A DNA stretch of 64,000 nt from Luidia sarsii. Lineage: Eukaryota; Echinodermata; Asteroidea; Paxillosida; Luidiidae. The stretch spans positions 6,980,694 through 7,044,693 of the forward strand of contig OX465119.1 in NCBI GenBank assembly GCA_949987565.1, read 5' to 3'. Position numbers and translations under genes: made by a program. Position 1 is the first letter of the stretch. Each line of letters starts with the position of its first letter. The notes under the pieces were generated by a model, which saw only the letters and a program-made list of their open reading frames with translations, was not told the DNA's origin and made no database searches. Positions 30,701-45,700 of the stretch are shown here, in pieces.

Positions 30701-33700
30701 AAAACTATAGCTTTTCCGCTTTGTTGAAGCGGCGGAAAAGCTAAATAGACCCTATTTTAATGCAATGCTGACCTTTTTTTTTTAGGATGAGAGATATGAT
30801 TTATCACAGGGGGCAGTACAGTGCCAAGAGTTCCCGTCACTCCTAGATATGGTGGACATTCAAGATCCTATGATATTCAACTGCTTAGTCGATCAAGTAA
30901 GAATACAAAAAAAACATACTTCAAAGTGTATCTTCTAAAAATGCCATGTTCCAACAGTTGATATTGATGCCGAAGTACAAAAAAGAGAGAGAAGATTAAG
31001 AAAAGAAGGTTCAACCTAATAAGCGTTATGATAAGTTATGATTCGCAAGAAAATGTTGGGTTTTCCCAAACATAAAAATATTTATGTGATTAGCAAGAAG
31101 TTAAGTGTCCTACCTCCTGAGCAAATCCTGAGCAAAGTCCAGAGTAAGATTCTCTGATTTTGTGAAATACGTCAAACTCTGCTGGGAGGGGCGCTAGTCA
31201 GTCTGTTTTACCAATTACTACTGTTTTGTTTATATCTGGGATCACTCCGCTTCTTTATAAACAGACGTGGTGCATTTCTATGTGTAAATTTAGGTGTTTT
31301 TTCTGAGTTACCAGCAAGAATTATTGAAGTTATACCTTTGTTCTCTGAGCATGGCCATTCATTACAATTTGTGTTGTTTGCAGCGTGCTGTTGAATGCAT
31401 TTTGTTGATTGAGGCTAGCCAAGAAGCCCGTAATCTCTTGCGATTACACACTCCACATAATTGCAGAGAAGCATTTACCTTGACTGGAGATCAGGTGTAT
31501 GCTGGAAGTGACCAGAGATATTATTCAAACCGTAACACCAAAGCTTCAGTTTTGAAGGGTGACGTAGAGGAAGATATCAGGTAAACAATGATAATAATCA
31601 AAAGATTTGATTAAAGTTTGTTTTCAGAAATATAGAAAAACGATTTTGATCTTGAATATAAATTTACCTGATTATGATAATAATTTTTTCGTGTTTGTGT
31701 TTAATTTGATGTATTTGAATATAATTTTTACCAGAGAAATACAGGTTGAGTTGCTGCATTTGAAGCAACAGCAGACAGATGTTCTAACTCAGCTGCATGA
31801 GTTAGACAATTCAATTCGGCAAAATGAGATGCAGAAGCATCATTCACAAACGCAACGCTTGAAGCTGCAAGACTCCATCAACCAACTCTCTTACGTAAGT
31901 GAATATGGCCACCCACAACTCCAATTAGAAGAGTTTTAACTCAGAGATGAACACATTTAAAACCTAAAATTTAGTGGGCCTGACGTTTCGATCCTAGCAG
32001 GACCTTTCTCAAAGGCAGAGTGACAAGGACAAAACAGATACATGTACACGAAGGAAGGGGGGAGAGAGTGAATAGGACACGGATGAGAAACAAAGGACAA
32101 AGAGTGAAGCTGGTAGGGAGAGATCAAAGGGAAGGGCAAGGGGTAGGGTAGATTAGTGAGAGGAGGGGGAAAGATCAAAGAGAGAAGTGTGAAGGACTGA
32201 ACACAAAAGAAGGATTATCAGAAAGCTGCATGGTGTTAGTCATTACCCTCCTGGATGTTGAGACCATGTGGTTGAATAGTCCGAAGATGCTTCATCCACA
32301 TTTTCTCAAGGCTAAGACGGACAACATTACTACGGTGACCAAGTGATTCTATGCCCAGTACACTCATATCTGATATCGAATGATCAGGGAGATTGAAGTG
32401 ATACCCAACAGGGGTGTCCATTTTACTGGTTTTGATAGTAGACCTATGGCCATGGATCCGTTTTTGAGGGTGTTTTTGGTCTCGCCAACATACTGAATAT
32501 TACAAACTCTACAAGAGATGAGGTATATGATGTTGGAGGTAGTGCACATGATACAGCCATAGGTCGTGTGGGTAGTTCCAAAAGAATGTCCATTGAAAGA
32601 GTCTATTTCCTTGACATGTGTCTTGCAAACAATGCATTTCGAGGTACACTTAAATGTACCAAATTTAGTTGGAGGTGAAGAGTCCAAAGGGGGAACCTCT
32701 GCTCGGACAATTAAGTCACGCAGGTTACGGGGGCGCCTGAAAGCCAAAACAGGCGATATTTGGAATGGCATTAGCCAGACGATCTGAAGTGTGGAGGATA
32801 TGGTGGTTTTCCTTAGTTATCTTCCTGAGAGGAGGAAGAGAAGGGTGGTAGGAAGTAACTAAGGGAACCTTGGGCTTGTCCTTGGGACCTGGTGGCTTTT
32901 GTTTTAGTGCCAAACTTCTGGGAATGGAATAGACTTTAGCAATGGAGTTCTTCACTTGGCGAGAACTATAGTCTCTAGCAACCAAGTTACATTGGCCAAT
33001 ACACGTGTATGGCTGCGAAAGTCAGACTCATTGGAACATATGCGCCTCAATCTGAGGGCCTGGCTGTAAGCTATACCAGTCTTACAGTGTCTGGGGTGAC
33101 AACTGGAGGCATGGAGATATTGATGAGTGTCGGTGGGCTTAGAATACAAGTCAGTAGTAAGTGTGTCAAGGTCTTTCCGGACGGTGACATCCAGAAAGTG
33201 GGTCTGCTGGAGAGAGTGCTCCCATGTGAATTTGATAGTGCTGTGGAAGGAATTGATGGGGTCAAAGAAGGCATTTAAGCTGCTACCGTCCCTAGTCCAA
33301 ATGAAGAAAACGTCATCTATGTATCTCCACCAAATCCAGGGACGGCATGGAGCCTCACTGAGCATGCGTTCCTCAAGGTCACCCATGAAGAGGCATGCAA
33401 AGGATGGTGCCATGCGCGTGCCACTGGCAGTGCCATGCACTTGAAGATAGTGCTTGCCAAGAAAGGAGAAATTATTCTTGGCCAGCACTAGCCTCATGAG
33501 GGTGGTTATGTCCGAGATGGGTGGAGAAGACAGTTTTCCTTTGGCCAGGGCCGAGGAGCAAGCTTGAATGCCTTCTTCCTGGGGGATGTTAGTGTATAGA
33601 GAGGAAACGTCAATAGTACCAATTATGCCAGTGGTAGGAATTTGATCCTTGACACTTTCCAACTTTCGCAGAAAGTCGGGAGTGTCATGGACGTATGAGG

Positions 33701-36700
33701 GGATTTGGGGAACCAAGGGTTTGAGAAAAGAGTCAATGAAAAGAGACATGTGTTCCGTAGGTGAACCATTGCCAGAGATGATGGGTGTGCCTGGGTTGTT
33801 GGTCTTGTGAATTTTCGGGAGAAGGTAGAATCTGGCAGTTCTACAATTGCTGTGAGCTGTGAGCTTTTTTACTCAAATGATCACGTGATCGCATGTCATC
33901 CAAAACTTCCTGAATTTGCTCTGAAAATTTGCCAGTGGGGTTACAGTCCAGACATTTATAGTGCTGGGGATTGTTAAGTTGGGGATTGGCTTCATCAATA
34001 TATTTTTGGCGATCCATGATTATTACGGCTGACCCTTTATCTGCCTTTGATCTTTCCCCTTCTTCTCACTAATCCCTACCCTACTCCTTGCTCTTCTCTT
34101 TGATCTTTCCCCCTCTTCTCACTAATCCCTACCCTACTCCTTGCCCTTCCCTTTGATCTCTCCCTACCAGCTTGACTCTTTGTCCTTTGTTTCTCATCCG
34201 TGTCCTATTCACTCTCCCCCCTTCCTTCGTGTACATGTATCTGTTTTGTCCTTGTCACTCTGCCTTTGAGAAAGGTCCTGCTAGGATCGAAACGTCAGGC
34301 CCACTAAATTTTAAGATTTACATTTTGGTAATTTTAGTCAGTAAGCAGTTTGCAACATTTTTGTATATCACATTTAAAGCCTGTGTGTTTTACAATTATT
34401 TTCAGAAAAAAGTCCCATGATATGAAAGCTGCAGTGCTTAACAAATTCCACGATAAGATTAGGCCTTGACCACTGCTTTGTTGGCTTGACTATGCGACGG
34501 GCCCTCTGAATCCGGGCACCACTATTGTTCACATTCTAAACAAAGACTCTTTTCGGCTTAGAACAAAGCAATACGAAACAGTACAAAGACCCTTTTTGAC
34601 GCAAGTTGCCACATGGAGTGCAAGATTAGCAGCAGTAATTGTGCAATTGTGGGACTTTTACTGTGGAGGATCGAGGGATACCGCGCTGCAGCTGAAAGCA
34701 CTTTTGAATAAAGCTTAAAACTGGGAAAGTGAATTTTCATTGCCGTTGCTCTTTAATGTTATAAGCCGCATCATTGTTTAAGCTGCACCATTGTAACATT
34801 TCTTCACCGATGTGGTATTCATTTTTCTGTGTATGCAGTCAGGGGGCCAAAAATTTAAACAAAATGAGATTCAATCTTTTCCATTTCATAGTTCTGGACT
34901 TCATTTTACAATGTTTCTGATAATTATAAGTCAATACAAGTTAAAAAAGGATGTTTTACAAGTAATCTGCTCTAAGGAATTTCACAGAAAACTGTTTTTT
35001 TAATCTTGAGAGCATGGGAATAATTTAGTGTTGGGCCAATCCAGCATTTTTGGAATCGATTCCAAATGTTTTAAATTGTGCATGTTTAATATTGGTCACG
35101 TGTATAGTAGTGACTCAAATTCTTTAAACAAGTCCTCGATGCATAAATGACAGATTGAATGTCGTGAGTTCCAATTGAGTTTGTTTTTGTCCTGAAAATT
35201 GCACCCAAATTCCATAAATCAGACATACTGTACATGTATTGTGAAGGCCCGGGGAGCTCTCTTTAAAATTATGTATTTGCCACCCGTACCACTTCTGAGG
35301 CTCAAAATATTTGACTAACATTACTGCGGGAACTCGAAACAAACATCCGTTTACCTTTTCAAGTCCCAATCAAATCACCTATGTCTGAGCCTTCACAATA
35401 CCGTCAAAATGTATGTGATCAGCCAAAACAAATAGCAAAGCTCCAATCTCAAATCTCATTTTGCCTGCGTCACTTGCAAGATGCGATGTAACAACGCGCA
35501 CAGGATCGCTGGTTAACACACATTGTACTTTCTTAATGTGTGATTACCTTTTACCAGCGGGTCTACAATTAGGCGGCTAGTCTCGGAAGCAGCCGTCAAT
35601 TGTTTTGCAATTGTTTGAGGTCTTCTATTGCAGACAATGTGAAAATGCTGATTGGAGTTTATCTTTTCTGAGACTGTTTCATTTAAAATACTTTCATCAT
35701 ACACGTCTGAACCTCTACTGTTACTACTTTCAGGTGGAAAGCAAGTAGTTCATGGTGACTAGTCAAAATATTGAATGTCAACAATAGAAGCAATTAAAAA
35801 TTGAACCCTCAGTGAAGCCATGGTATCATGTCTATGCACTGTTGCAGTCATGGATGTATACGTCCTTGATTACAGTACATCAATAAATGCACAGCATGTA
35901 AATGCACCAGTGGAGGCGAAGCAGTCGATGTGTACTGTACATGTATATAAGACGATGCATTATATTTGGTCAACAAATCAAGATTTTTTCAATTTGATCT
36001 TCATAGCTAAGAAACTCAATTTGGGGCCAAAATGATATGAACATACAAGATCAGAATCAAAATACGAGATCTTAAATCACACCTACATGTAAGTCTTTGG
36101 TCATCTTCTCGAAACCTGATGCAAAATTATTTATTGGAATGCTGAATGTGAAGTGATGTCTTGATTGAATCATGTTTATATGCAGAAAAGCTCTATGTTC
36201 TGTTGGAAACAGACATAGAAGCTGTAGTTTTGTTTTGTTTTTTGTATTAATCATAAATTAGGCAAAATGTTGAAGATACTTATCGGGAAGGGCAACACAT
36301 CAAACTGTTCTGATCCATAAAAAAATCATAATGTATTAATTCAGAACTGATTTATTGAAACAATTATCTTGACACAACTACGTGCATCTACAGTGTGCCT
36401 AATATTTACTGTTTGGCCCTAGAGAGGACGAGAGGAAGCACAAGTACAAAATATATGCGGTCTGCTCCAACTAAGCCTCGCTGAGCGTTTATTGCACTAT
36501 TCAGTACAAGTAGGTGCTAGTTTTGCACACTGTAAAGCCTTAGTGTAACCTGAGCCAATAAACTGGAGTTTGACCAGTTTGATTACAGTCAACTGTTGCC
36601 TGACTCGAATGGGGCCCCAAAGCAAAAACATACATGTATTAACCATAAGTGAGCAAAAAGGCCACAGACTAGAGTGCTAGCAAGATACGCTAGTGAACTG

Positions 36701-39700
36701 GTTTAGCAAGATACCTACACCAAACCACTGCACAGGAATTCGCTTAAGTACATAAAGTTCTACAAGAATAAGCATCAAGCAGGGGGCTTAAATAGAATAG
36801 AAAGCGAGCTCTGTTGATGAGCTTTAGAAACGAATCAGGTGAATTTTTAATTTAACCAAATGGTCTGAGGCATAATATACCCATGGGTTCCCCCCTCTAG
36901 CATGGCACCGCCCCCATTAGTGCCCCCTGCCCCCGCCAAGGTACGAAGGGGGACCCCAGGGCAGAGGTCCCGAGGGTAGGCAAGGCAAAAATGCAAGCTT
37001 AACTGAGTACGCATCCAGGCATGAGTACAGCAATTCGCATGAGGGCATACCGGTAAGTGAAATTAACCTGTGTAGATGACCGGTCTAACGTGGCCAGAGG
37101 GCAAGAAACGATCCCCCCAAGCAGACCGAGGCTGCCAGGTACACAAAGCCGCGAAGGAACCAGTTTATGCTGTCCCCACAAGTGGGGTACTGAGAAGGGC
37201 TCTCCTGCAAGGCGGCACCAAATGGATAAGGAACAAGTTGGGAGACTGACCAACTCCCCCGGGGACGACAGAAACACGAGAGTGCACTGCACCCTGGGCT
37301 GTAATGCGGCCTAAGTGTAACATCACCAGGGGGATTCAACCGGCCCACAAGAATACGTGGAGGACTCGGCTACACTTCACTGATAAAGAATTGAGCATGT
37401 TGAATACCGTCAACAGCATTTAATGTAGCTGGGATGTTTAGCCCAACTGATCCGGCCCAGAGATAGGGTGACCGTAGTTCCCCTCTGGACCTGACTGTGC
37501 CTGCCTGCGTCCTCATTGGTTTACGCCAACTGGTTATACAGAGAAAGGCTGGCTTCACTACAAGCCATTAGTGCCCAACTACAAAATAGAACCGCCCCTT
37601 ATAAGGGAACCTCCTGAGAAGGGGCAACTCGTACTTGTTGCTCTTGCTAACGCCCAGGCACCGGTGAGAACCGCTGCTCATGGAAGTGACAACAAACTAG
37701 AGGAGGGAGGGAGGTAATTGTCGGACGTGTTGCACGCTCAGCGGTATAGCAGGAAGAGGGAGAGAACGCGCGAGATCGCTACAGCTTGCCTGTCTCCTGG
37801 GCAGGGATTGGCCAGCGATAAAGGACCAACAGCAAAGCGACTAATTGTGAGTAGGCTATGACAGCCCCCTCGCGAAGCAGGCCATTGCAATGCCTGCTCT
37901 CACCCCCTCTGTGCCAAAGGGGGTTTTCCAGACACGAGTGCCGGAAAACCATATTAATCAGATACCCATGTTTCATCCATGTTCATACAATGTGCCATTT
38001 GCTTTTGTTTTTGCATCCAAATATCTACAGACTTAAGTGAATAATGTACATTGCATTCTTTTATATAGGATAAAAGACAGTTGGAGGCAATAGAAGATGC
38101 ACCTCCCGTAGATGTAAGCACCTTAGAGGAAGAAGTAGCAACACTTGATAGAGACATAGATGAACATCAAGAAAAACTAGATCAGCAAGGACAAGAGTTC
38201 AAAGACATCCATAAGCAATATGAATATTTGAAAGAGCAATTCAGTCTTATGGATGAAGAAATGAAGAACTTTGCAGATAGTGTGGAGCCAATCAAGGTAA
38301 ATACAATTATTATAGAATAACTAGGTATTTCAGGCAGAGTAAAGAGAAACTGATTGGAAATTTTTAAAAACAATTTAAACAATTTGCAGAGAAAATCCAG
38401 TGTTGTAGTTGAAACCATCATGTCCGAGGTCAAGACGGAGACCTAGACCTGACCTCCCTAGACCGAGACTTTTACAAACTGAGACCAAGACATCCGAGAC
38501 TGTGACCGAAACAAAGCATGCATGCAAATGTCCATACATGTGTTTGCTATGAAGACAAAAGACATGTAAGACAAAATGAAAGACATTTCATGTCATGGAA
38601 GACATGTCATGGAAGACATGTAAGACAAAATATAGAAAATACCTCAAAATTATATTAACAATCATATATGAAAAATTTCAGTCTTTAAGAAGTTTTGTTA
38701 TTTCACCTTTGGAAAAACTGAAGACTTTTGTTTTTTAGTCAATAGTTATTACCATGCCTTAAGTTATTATCATGCCTTAAGTTTCCAGTTACACTGCTCT
38801 GATGTTTAGTGGACTGGTTAGAGACAGCATTGATTTAACTTTTGCAGTTTCCTTCTCAAATGCATTATTTTCAACTACATGTAGGGTGTCCCCTGGCTCT
38901 GATATAAAAACAATCAAAGCTTTCCATAGACTGATCAATTGTGAATTAAACCTTCAGTACAACTTGAAACGTTTAAAAATTTCACATCTATTACTAATAA
39001 GATAGGTTCTCATTATACTTTAGGAATATCAGGGTTAGCTGATCATCTGTCTCTGTTGGGGCGCATGATAATACCACCTCTGCCATGTCTGCTAAACACG
39101 CCTTCCACTGGGGCACTCGAATCTCAGTATTTTGATTTTATTTATCTATTAATTATTGTTTTTTGCATATTGCCTTTCCTTTTTTTTTGCGTGTCAGCAT
39201 TTTACCCTGCTTATATATACCCTGTTTTTTTTAAAGTTTGTAGCCTACATGTATATATACAGTGCATCATGCATGCACATTTTGTACATGTGCAAGGTCT
39301 GTACATTACGTACAGTACATGTAAATGTACCCCTGCGTGTACATCATGTACGATTGATGTGTACTGTGAACCATTGAAATAAGCAGACATACTGCATGGA
39401 GTGCATGCAGGGAACCAGTACCCTGAATAAACACTATGCATTGACTAGTCTCTATTTCAGCTTCAATTTCATTCTTTATCGTGAAAAGCATAGCATACGA
39501 ATGTCGTTTATGTTTGGAATAAAGACTACCGGTACTCAATGCAGTTTGGCTCCCAAGTGCTGAATGCCATTAATTTTTGTGTGGTCTCGACAGGTCTCGA
39601 GGATAAAACCCGAGACCGCAGCATCCGAGACCGAGACCAGCCACCAGAGATTGAGACTTTGATAAGACGAGACCGAGACCGCATAGAAAGGTCTTGAGAC

Positions 39701-42700
39701 CGTCTCTAGACAGAAGACCAGGTCTTGAGACCTATACAACACTGCTTGAATCCAAAACCTCTGGATTAATGTACCAGCACTCTTACTGCCTGAGCTATCC
39801 ACGCCTTAGATGGTAATCTCCCCAAATAGTCAAATATCCGTGCTGGGGTGTAGTGCTAGTCAGAAGCATTTAACTTTTATTTGCTATTTATCTCAGATTC
39901 AGATGCAAAAAACTGATTGTTGTAAACCTGGCTACAGTGTTTCAAGGATCACACCAAAAGCCTGGCATTTGCGCTCTAGCTATCCAGTAACTGTAGTCTT
40001 GGTTCAAGATGTTGTTCGTTTGGATAGCAGCCTGTGATCCGCAGTGTACACACGCATACGTACTCTCACAGAGATCTGCACACACGTACGTATGCGTTCT
40101 GTTTGCTGATCATTGCGGGGTACAGTATTCACTGCATCTTCGAGTGTCGGGTGTTAAAGTAGCTCAACCAACAACGTCTTGAACCAAGACTACTGTCTCT
40201 GCCACACAGCGGGGCACCCTCTAGTGGTTAAAATGAATGACCACGTGGCTCAACAGCATGAACAGGGAGACCATAGCCATCCAGCCTGCACACTGCACAC
40301 ATTGTGGATTATAATAAGGATTATTCTGTAACGGCCCGATCAAACAAACCAAATAAAATATGAATTCTCACTGACCCAGGTATAATGCTAAAGTTATTAC
40401 CTTAGTATTATAAATTTAGTTTTTATTATGTAAATGTACATGCACATACAAAAAGCTAAATAAAATATGTCTAACGATGACGTTTGTGGCAAACTTTCAT
40501 CGTTTGAATAGGTAAAAAATTGTGCATGGTGTTCGTCTTAGCGTGCCGGTCAACTGCCATTGAGCTATTAATGTTGAATGTGCACTAAAGCGTGTAGGTG
40601 TGCACAGAAATCTGGTTATTGTTTATAACTCGAACACGGGATAACTTGTACTTTTCATCTATTCCTCTGGAGTTTGATTTTGCTGTATATATAAATTTCG
40701 AATTTTTTGGGGTTCCCCCATTTCACAGGACGATTTGCTCACAGCTAGGACGGATATTGACTCCGCCAAGAATCATCTTAATCACTATAAAAACAAGAGG
40801 AAAGACCATTTGAACAGTATCAATGCTTTGAAGAAGAAGGCAGAAGAGAAAGAAAATGAAGCACAGGTCAGTTATAATATGAATGCTTTTTCAATTTTTC
40901 TAGAAGATGGGGTGGTAAGGCTTCCTTAGCATCTGTATAAACACATGGTAGGATCCTTGGCCCTGGTCAAAGGAAAACAGTCTTCTCCACCCATCACTAG
41001 TGCTGGCCAAGAACAATTTCTCCTTTCTTGGCAAGCACTATCTTCAAGTGCATGTCACTGCCATGGGCACACGCATGGCTCCTTCCTTTGCATGCCTCTT
41101 CATGGGTGACCTTGATGAACGCATGCTCAGTGAGGCTCCATGCCGTCCCTGGATTTGGTGGAGATACATAGATGATGTTTTCTTCATTTGGACTAGGGAC
41201 GGTAGCAGCTTGAATGCTTTCTTTGACCACATCAATTCCTTCCACAGGACTATCAAATTCACATGGGAGCAGTCTCTTCAGCAGACCCACTTTCTGGATG
41301 TCACTATCCGGAAAGACCTCAATACACTTACTACTGACTTGTATTCTAAGCCCACCGACACTCATCAATATCTCCATGCCTCCAGTTGTCACCCCAGACA
41401 CTGTAAGACTGGTATAGCTTACAGCCAGGCCCCCAGATTGAGGCGCATATGTTCCAATGAGTCTGACTTTCGACGCCATACACGTGTATTGGCCAGTAAC
41501 TTGGTTGCTAGAGGCTATAGTTCTCGTCAAGTGAAGAACTCCATTGCTAAAGTCTATTCCATCCCCAGAAGTTCGGCACTCAAACAAAAGCCACCAGGTC
41601 CCAAGTACAATCCCAAGGTTCCCTTAGTTACTTCCTACCACCCTTCTCTTCCTCCTCTCAGGAAGATAACTAAGGAAAACCACCATATTCTCCACACTTC
41701 AGATCGTCTGGCTGATGCCATTCCAAATTCGCCTGTTTTGGCTTTCAGGCGCCCCCGTAACCTGCGTGACTTAATTGTCAGAGCAGAGGTTCCCCCTTTG
41801 GACATTTAAGTGTACCTCGAAATGCATTGTTTGCAAGACACATGTCAAGGAAATAGACTCTTTCAATGGACATTCTTCTGGAACTACCCACACGACCTAT
41901 GGCTGTATCACGTGCACTACCTCCAACATCATATACCTCATCTCTTGTAGAGTTTGTAATATTCAGTATGTTGGCGAGACCAATAACACCCTCAAAAAAC
42001 GGATCTATGGTCATAGGTCTACTATCAAAACCGGTAAAATGGACACCCCTGTTGGGTATCACTTCAATCTCCCTGATCATTCGATATCAGATATCAGATA
42101 TCAGATATCAGATATCAGATATCAGATATGAGTGTACTGGGCATAGAATCACTGTCCGTCTTAGCCATGAGAAAATGTGGATGAAGCGTCTTCGGACTAT
42201 TCAAGCACATGGTCTCAACATCCAGGAGGGTAATGACTAACACCATGCAGCTTTCTGATAATCCTTCTTTTGTGTTCAGTCCTTACCCTTCTCTTTGATC
42301 TTTCCCCCTCCTCTCACTAATCTACCCTACCCCTTGCCCTTCCCTTTGATCTCTCCCTACCAGCTTCACTCTTGCTCCTCTGTTTCTCATCCGTGTCCTA
42401 TTCACTCTCCCCCCTTCCTTCGTGTACATGTATCCGTTTTGTCCTTGTCACTCTGCCTTTGAGAAAGGTCCTGCTAGGATCGAAACGTCAGGCCCACTAA
42501 ATTTTAAGATTTACATTTTGGTAATTTTAGTCAGTAAGCAGTTTGCAACATTTTTATATATCAAACTATTGAAGATATTTCAAAAACTTGCATTGTACAT
42601 AACAGAAAGTCTATTTCATCCATTCATCTAGGGCATGATGAAGAAAGCACAGCAGGTTCATGCTCAGAGGATTGTTACTACAAGAAAACCACAGAACATA

Positions 42701-45700
42701 GACAGTGAGATAGATCAAATAACTAAGAGAATTGAAAAAGAACAGCAAAGGTATTTTAATTGAAACATTTCTATTGATATTGTAGGTGGGAACCATGTTG
42801 ACTTTGGAGGACTTGGTGTAAAACATTTTTTACTTTGGGCTAAGTTAGCCACTTACATCTTTGGACAGAGTCACCTAATTACCCATGTGTACATTACTCA
42901 TGCTGCGTTCCAATCACGTCGTGTTTATCGTGTTCACAAGTGGGCTGCATTCCAATGCTTCTCACCAACACCATGCCAACAGTTCGAGTTCACGACTGGT
43001 GATCACGAGTTACCAGACGATTGGAACGCCTCTTCATACATTACCTGTAGAGCAAATTACAACATTTCCAAGTTTCACTTTCAATTTAACATAGCGCCCT
43101 CTACAGCACCCTCTACCATTCTACCCAAAGTGCCCAGCAGTCCGTTCTTATGACAATAATCACTGAAGGTTGGATAGAGTTGTTGAAAAGGGGGGTCCTG
43201 GAATTTTTTTATTTAGCCATGGAAAAGTTGTGGAATTTATTTTTGGAGAAGGTGCAGGAACCCTGTTGATTGCATAACCCGATTTCTATGAGATATTTCT
43301 ATCAAGCTAAGAATGCACTGTATCATAATATAACCTTTCAAATGACTCTTGTACATGTATTAATTACTTGCAGCAAGGGAGATCCAGAACAGATCATCAG
43401 GCGCTATGATGAAACAAAAAAGAGCTACCAAAAAATCAAGAAAGAATTGACCATGTTCAGGAAATTCATTGAGGTACATTATTATCCAAAATGCTATTCG
43501 TATTTGCAACTATTTGAATAATTAATACAAATTGTTATTCTCTTGGCATATATTATGACTATTTGAATACGCAAACATATACATGCATGCTTGAACAGAT
43601 CTGATGTCTGATAAATATATCAAACTTTCAATGAAAGTAATGGGAAGCTGAACAGTTTTGAAAAATTGGCAACATTGGTTGGACTGGATTGGGACGTGAA
43701 CCAGAGACCTCTAGCTTACATACAAGACTATTTGGGAAGGCTGTCATCTATGGGCCGAACAGCTTGATTAGTAAGAGCACTGGTTGTAATCAGCCTGAAT
43801 GCTTTGTTCATGCTCAAAACTGTTGAGGTTAATTCAAAGTGGAGGAATATGTAAATGGCATTTGAATTGTATTCTAACTGCACTCTGCATTCTAACTGCA
43901 TTTTAAGTATTTTAACTGCATTCAGAAAGCATTCGAAACATTCTGTTCACAATCGAGTCAGAGTTTTCTGGACAATTTTCCCTAATCAAGTATCAAAGTG
44001 TTAAATCATGTAGCCATAACAAATAATCTTTTGATATATATACTAAATGATACCTGAAATTTTACATAGTGGGCACTCAAAATGTCTGTTTTAATTTGTC
44101 TCAGAAACTCGACAAACTTCTTGAATTACGCAAAAGTACTTTTCTGAATGTTCGGCGACATATTGCTGTGCGCACCAAGATGTTCTTCATCACAACCTTG
44201 TCTAAGAGAGGCTACAATGGAAAGATCACATTTAATCATTCAGAAAATGAACTACATATAACGGTAAGAATTTAGACAATTATTTTAAGAATTGTTCAGT
44301 TCATTCTTGTTTGTTTGATTTTTAACGAATGTTTATTGAATCCTATTTTATTGATTTATTAGACACATTTTTTCTCAAGGTTATTCTGTGAAGAAACCCT
44401 AAATCTTCTGTTCTTGCAAAACAAAAGGAAATGCTGGGCATATATTTATAACAGATGCAAACTTCTAATTTGATTATTTCTTTGTTACCTTTCTATTTTT
44501 GTTTATATTGTTATTGATTTATAAAATGAATTGCAGGTACAACCAACGCAAGGAGATGGAAAAGGTTCGCAGGACATGAAGTCGTTATCTGGAGGGGAGC
44601 GTTCATTCTCTACAGTGTGCTTTATAATGGCACTATGGGAGAGTATGGAAACACCTTTCAGAGCACTGGATGAGTTTGATGTTTTTATGGTGAGTTCATG
44701 GAAAATAATGGCTGAAATTATTACATACAGGTTTCTGTCTCAGACAACACCTAACCCTTGGAATGAATTTTATTCCTTTTTTAGAAATGTATTTAACATA
44801 TACTAGCCTTATAAATCGTTCCTGGTTTCCCAGCTTTTCTGCTACCCATGCAATTCTTGAACAGGTGTGTGTTACTTGTATAACCATAATGTTGTATGCC
44901 ACAGTGGTAATGTTTATCCGTGGTTTCATGTCATTAAGGAGGGAGGGGCACCCAGGTTGGCTCAGAGGAAGGAGTGGTAGTCAGCATTTCTAATATTCTA
45001 GCAAGATACTACAGTATGTAGGAAGAATTTGCATTTGAAATATAGCTTCGAAAACTAATTTGATCTTGCAATGGTATTTTTTCCCTCCATTTTCATTGAA
45101 ATGAAATAGATACATTTTCAGATTCTAAAATAAGATACAGTACTTTATCAGATAAAAACATTATCTAGTCATTTGAATTTTCCTTTGAATTTCTTTTTTG
45201 AAACAAAAGAATCTTCTGATGTCTTTGTGTAAAATTTTCAAAACTTGTAGTCTTATCAGGCTAAATGGTTTTAAACATTTTGGTTTTTGAATTGACGCTA
45301 CACTATCCTCTCTTTTGCAGGGATGTTATTGTTATAATTTTTGATCTGTACTTTGGAAATTCTGATCACAAATTTCAATTGATATTCATATATTTCATGT
45401 ATCTTATATTTTTGATTTTCCTTTTTTGTGCCGTAATTATAATGATAATGGTGACAGTTTTGGTGTGTGATTTCATTAGTTCACTTTTTAAAATAATTGC
45501 ATAGCCCTGTCTAAGAGCAACAGTGTTTAGTGAACTTTCTTTCAAGAAAGAATTGCAATTTTGCTTTCCCTCTGTTTATAGGACATGGTGAATAGAAGGA
45601 TTAGCATGGGTCTGATGTTAGCTGTTGCTAAGGAGCAGCGAATGCGTCAGTTTATCTTCCTTACACCTCTTGATATGAGGTAAGTAATGGCTATAAATAA

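Larger units (their letters stand above)
27702..31580 (+). other. SMC6: SMC6 hinge-coding exons (1-4 of those seen)
   Basis: The first exon carries the end of the ascending coiled coil ([19 protein letters not shown]) and the hinge entry HYKPKGPIG. The second has [20 protein letters not shown] and a [11 protein letters not shown] strand. The third has [20 protein letters not shown]. The fourth has [19 protein letters not shown] and [20 protein letters not shown]. This is the toroidal hinge that dimerises with SMC5. The third and fourth exons meet in phase 0, and the fourth ends in phase 2. The large hAT-like element lies in the first of these introns. Confidence 0.9.
31735..43473 (+). other. 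SMC6: SMC6 descending coiled-coil exons
   Basis: Five exons (31735-31894, 38069-38296, 40729-40866, 42632-42750, 43374-43473) encode heptad-rich Gln/Glu/Lys sequence such as [20 protein letters not shown], with no proline over most of its length. The block ends in [20 protein letters not shown], matching the conserved return to the head in SMC6. The introns here are the most heavily loaded: Penelope copies 2 and 3, the GC-rich insert, the GAGACC element and a foldback. Confidence 0.88.
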
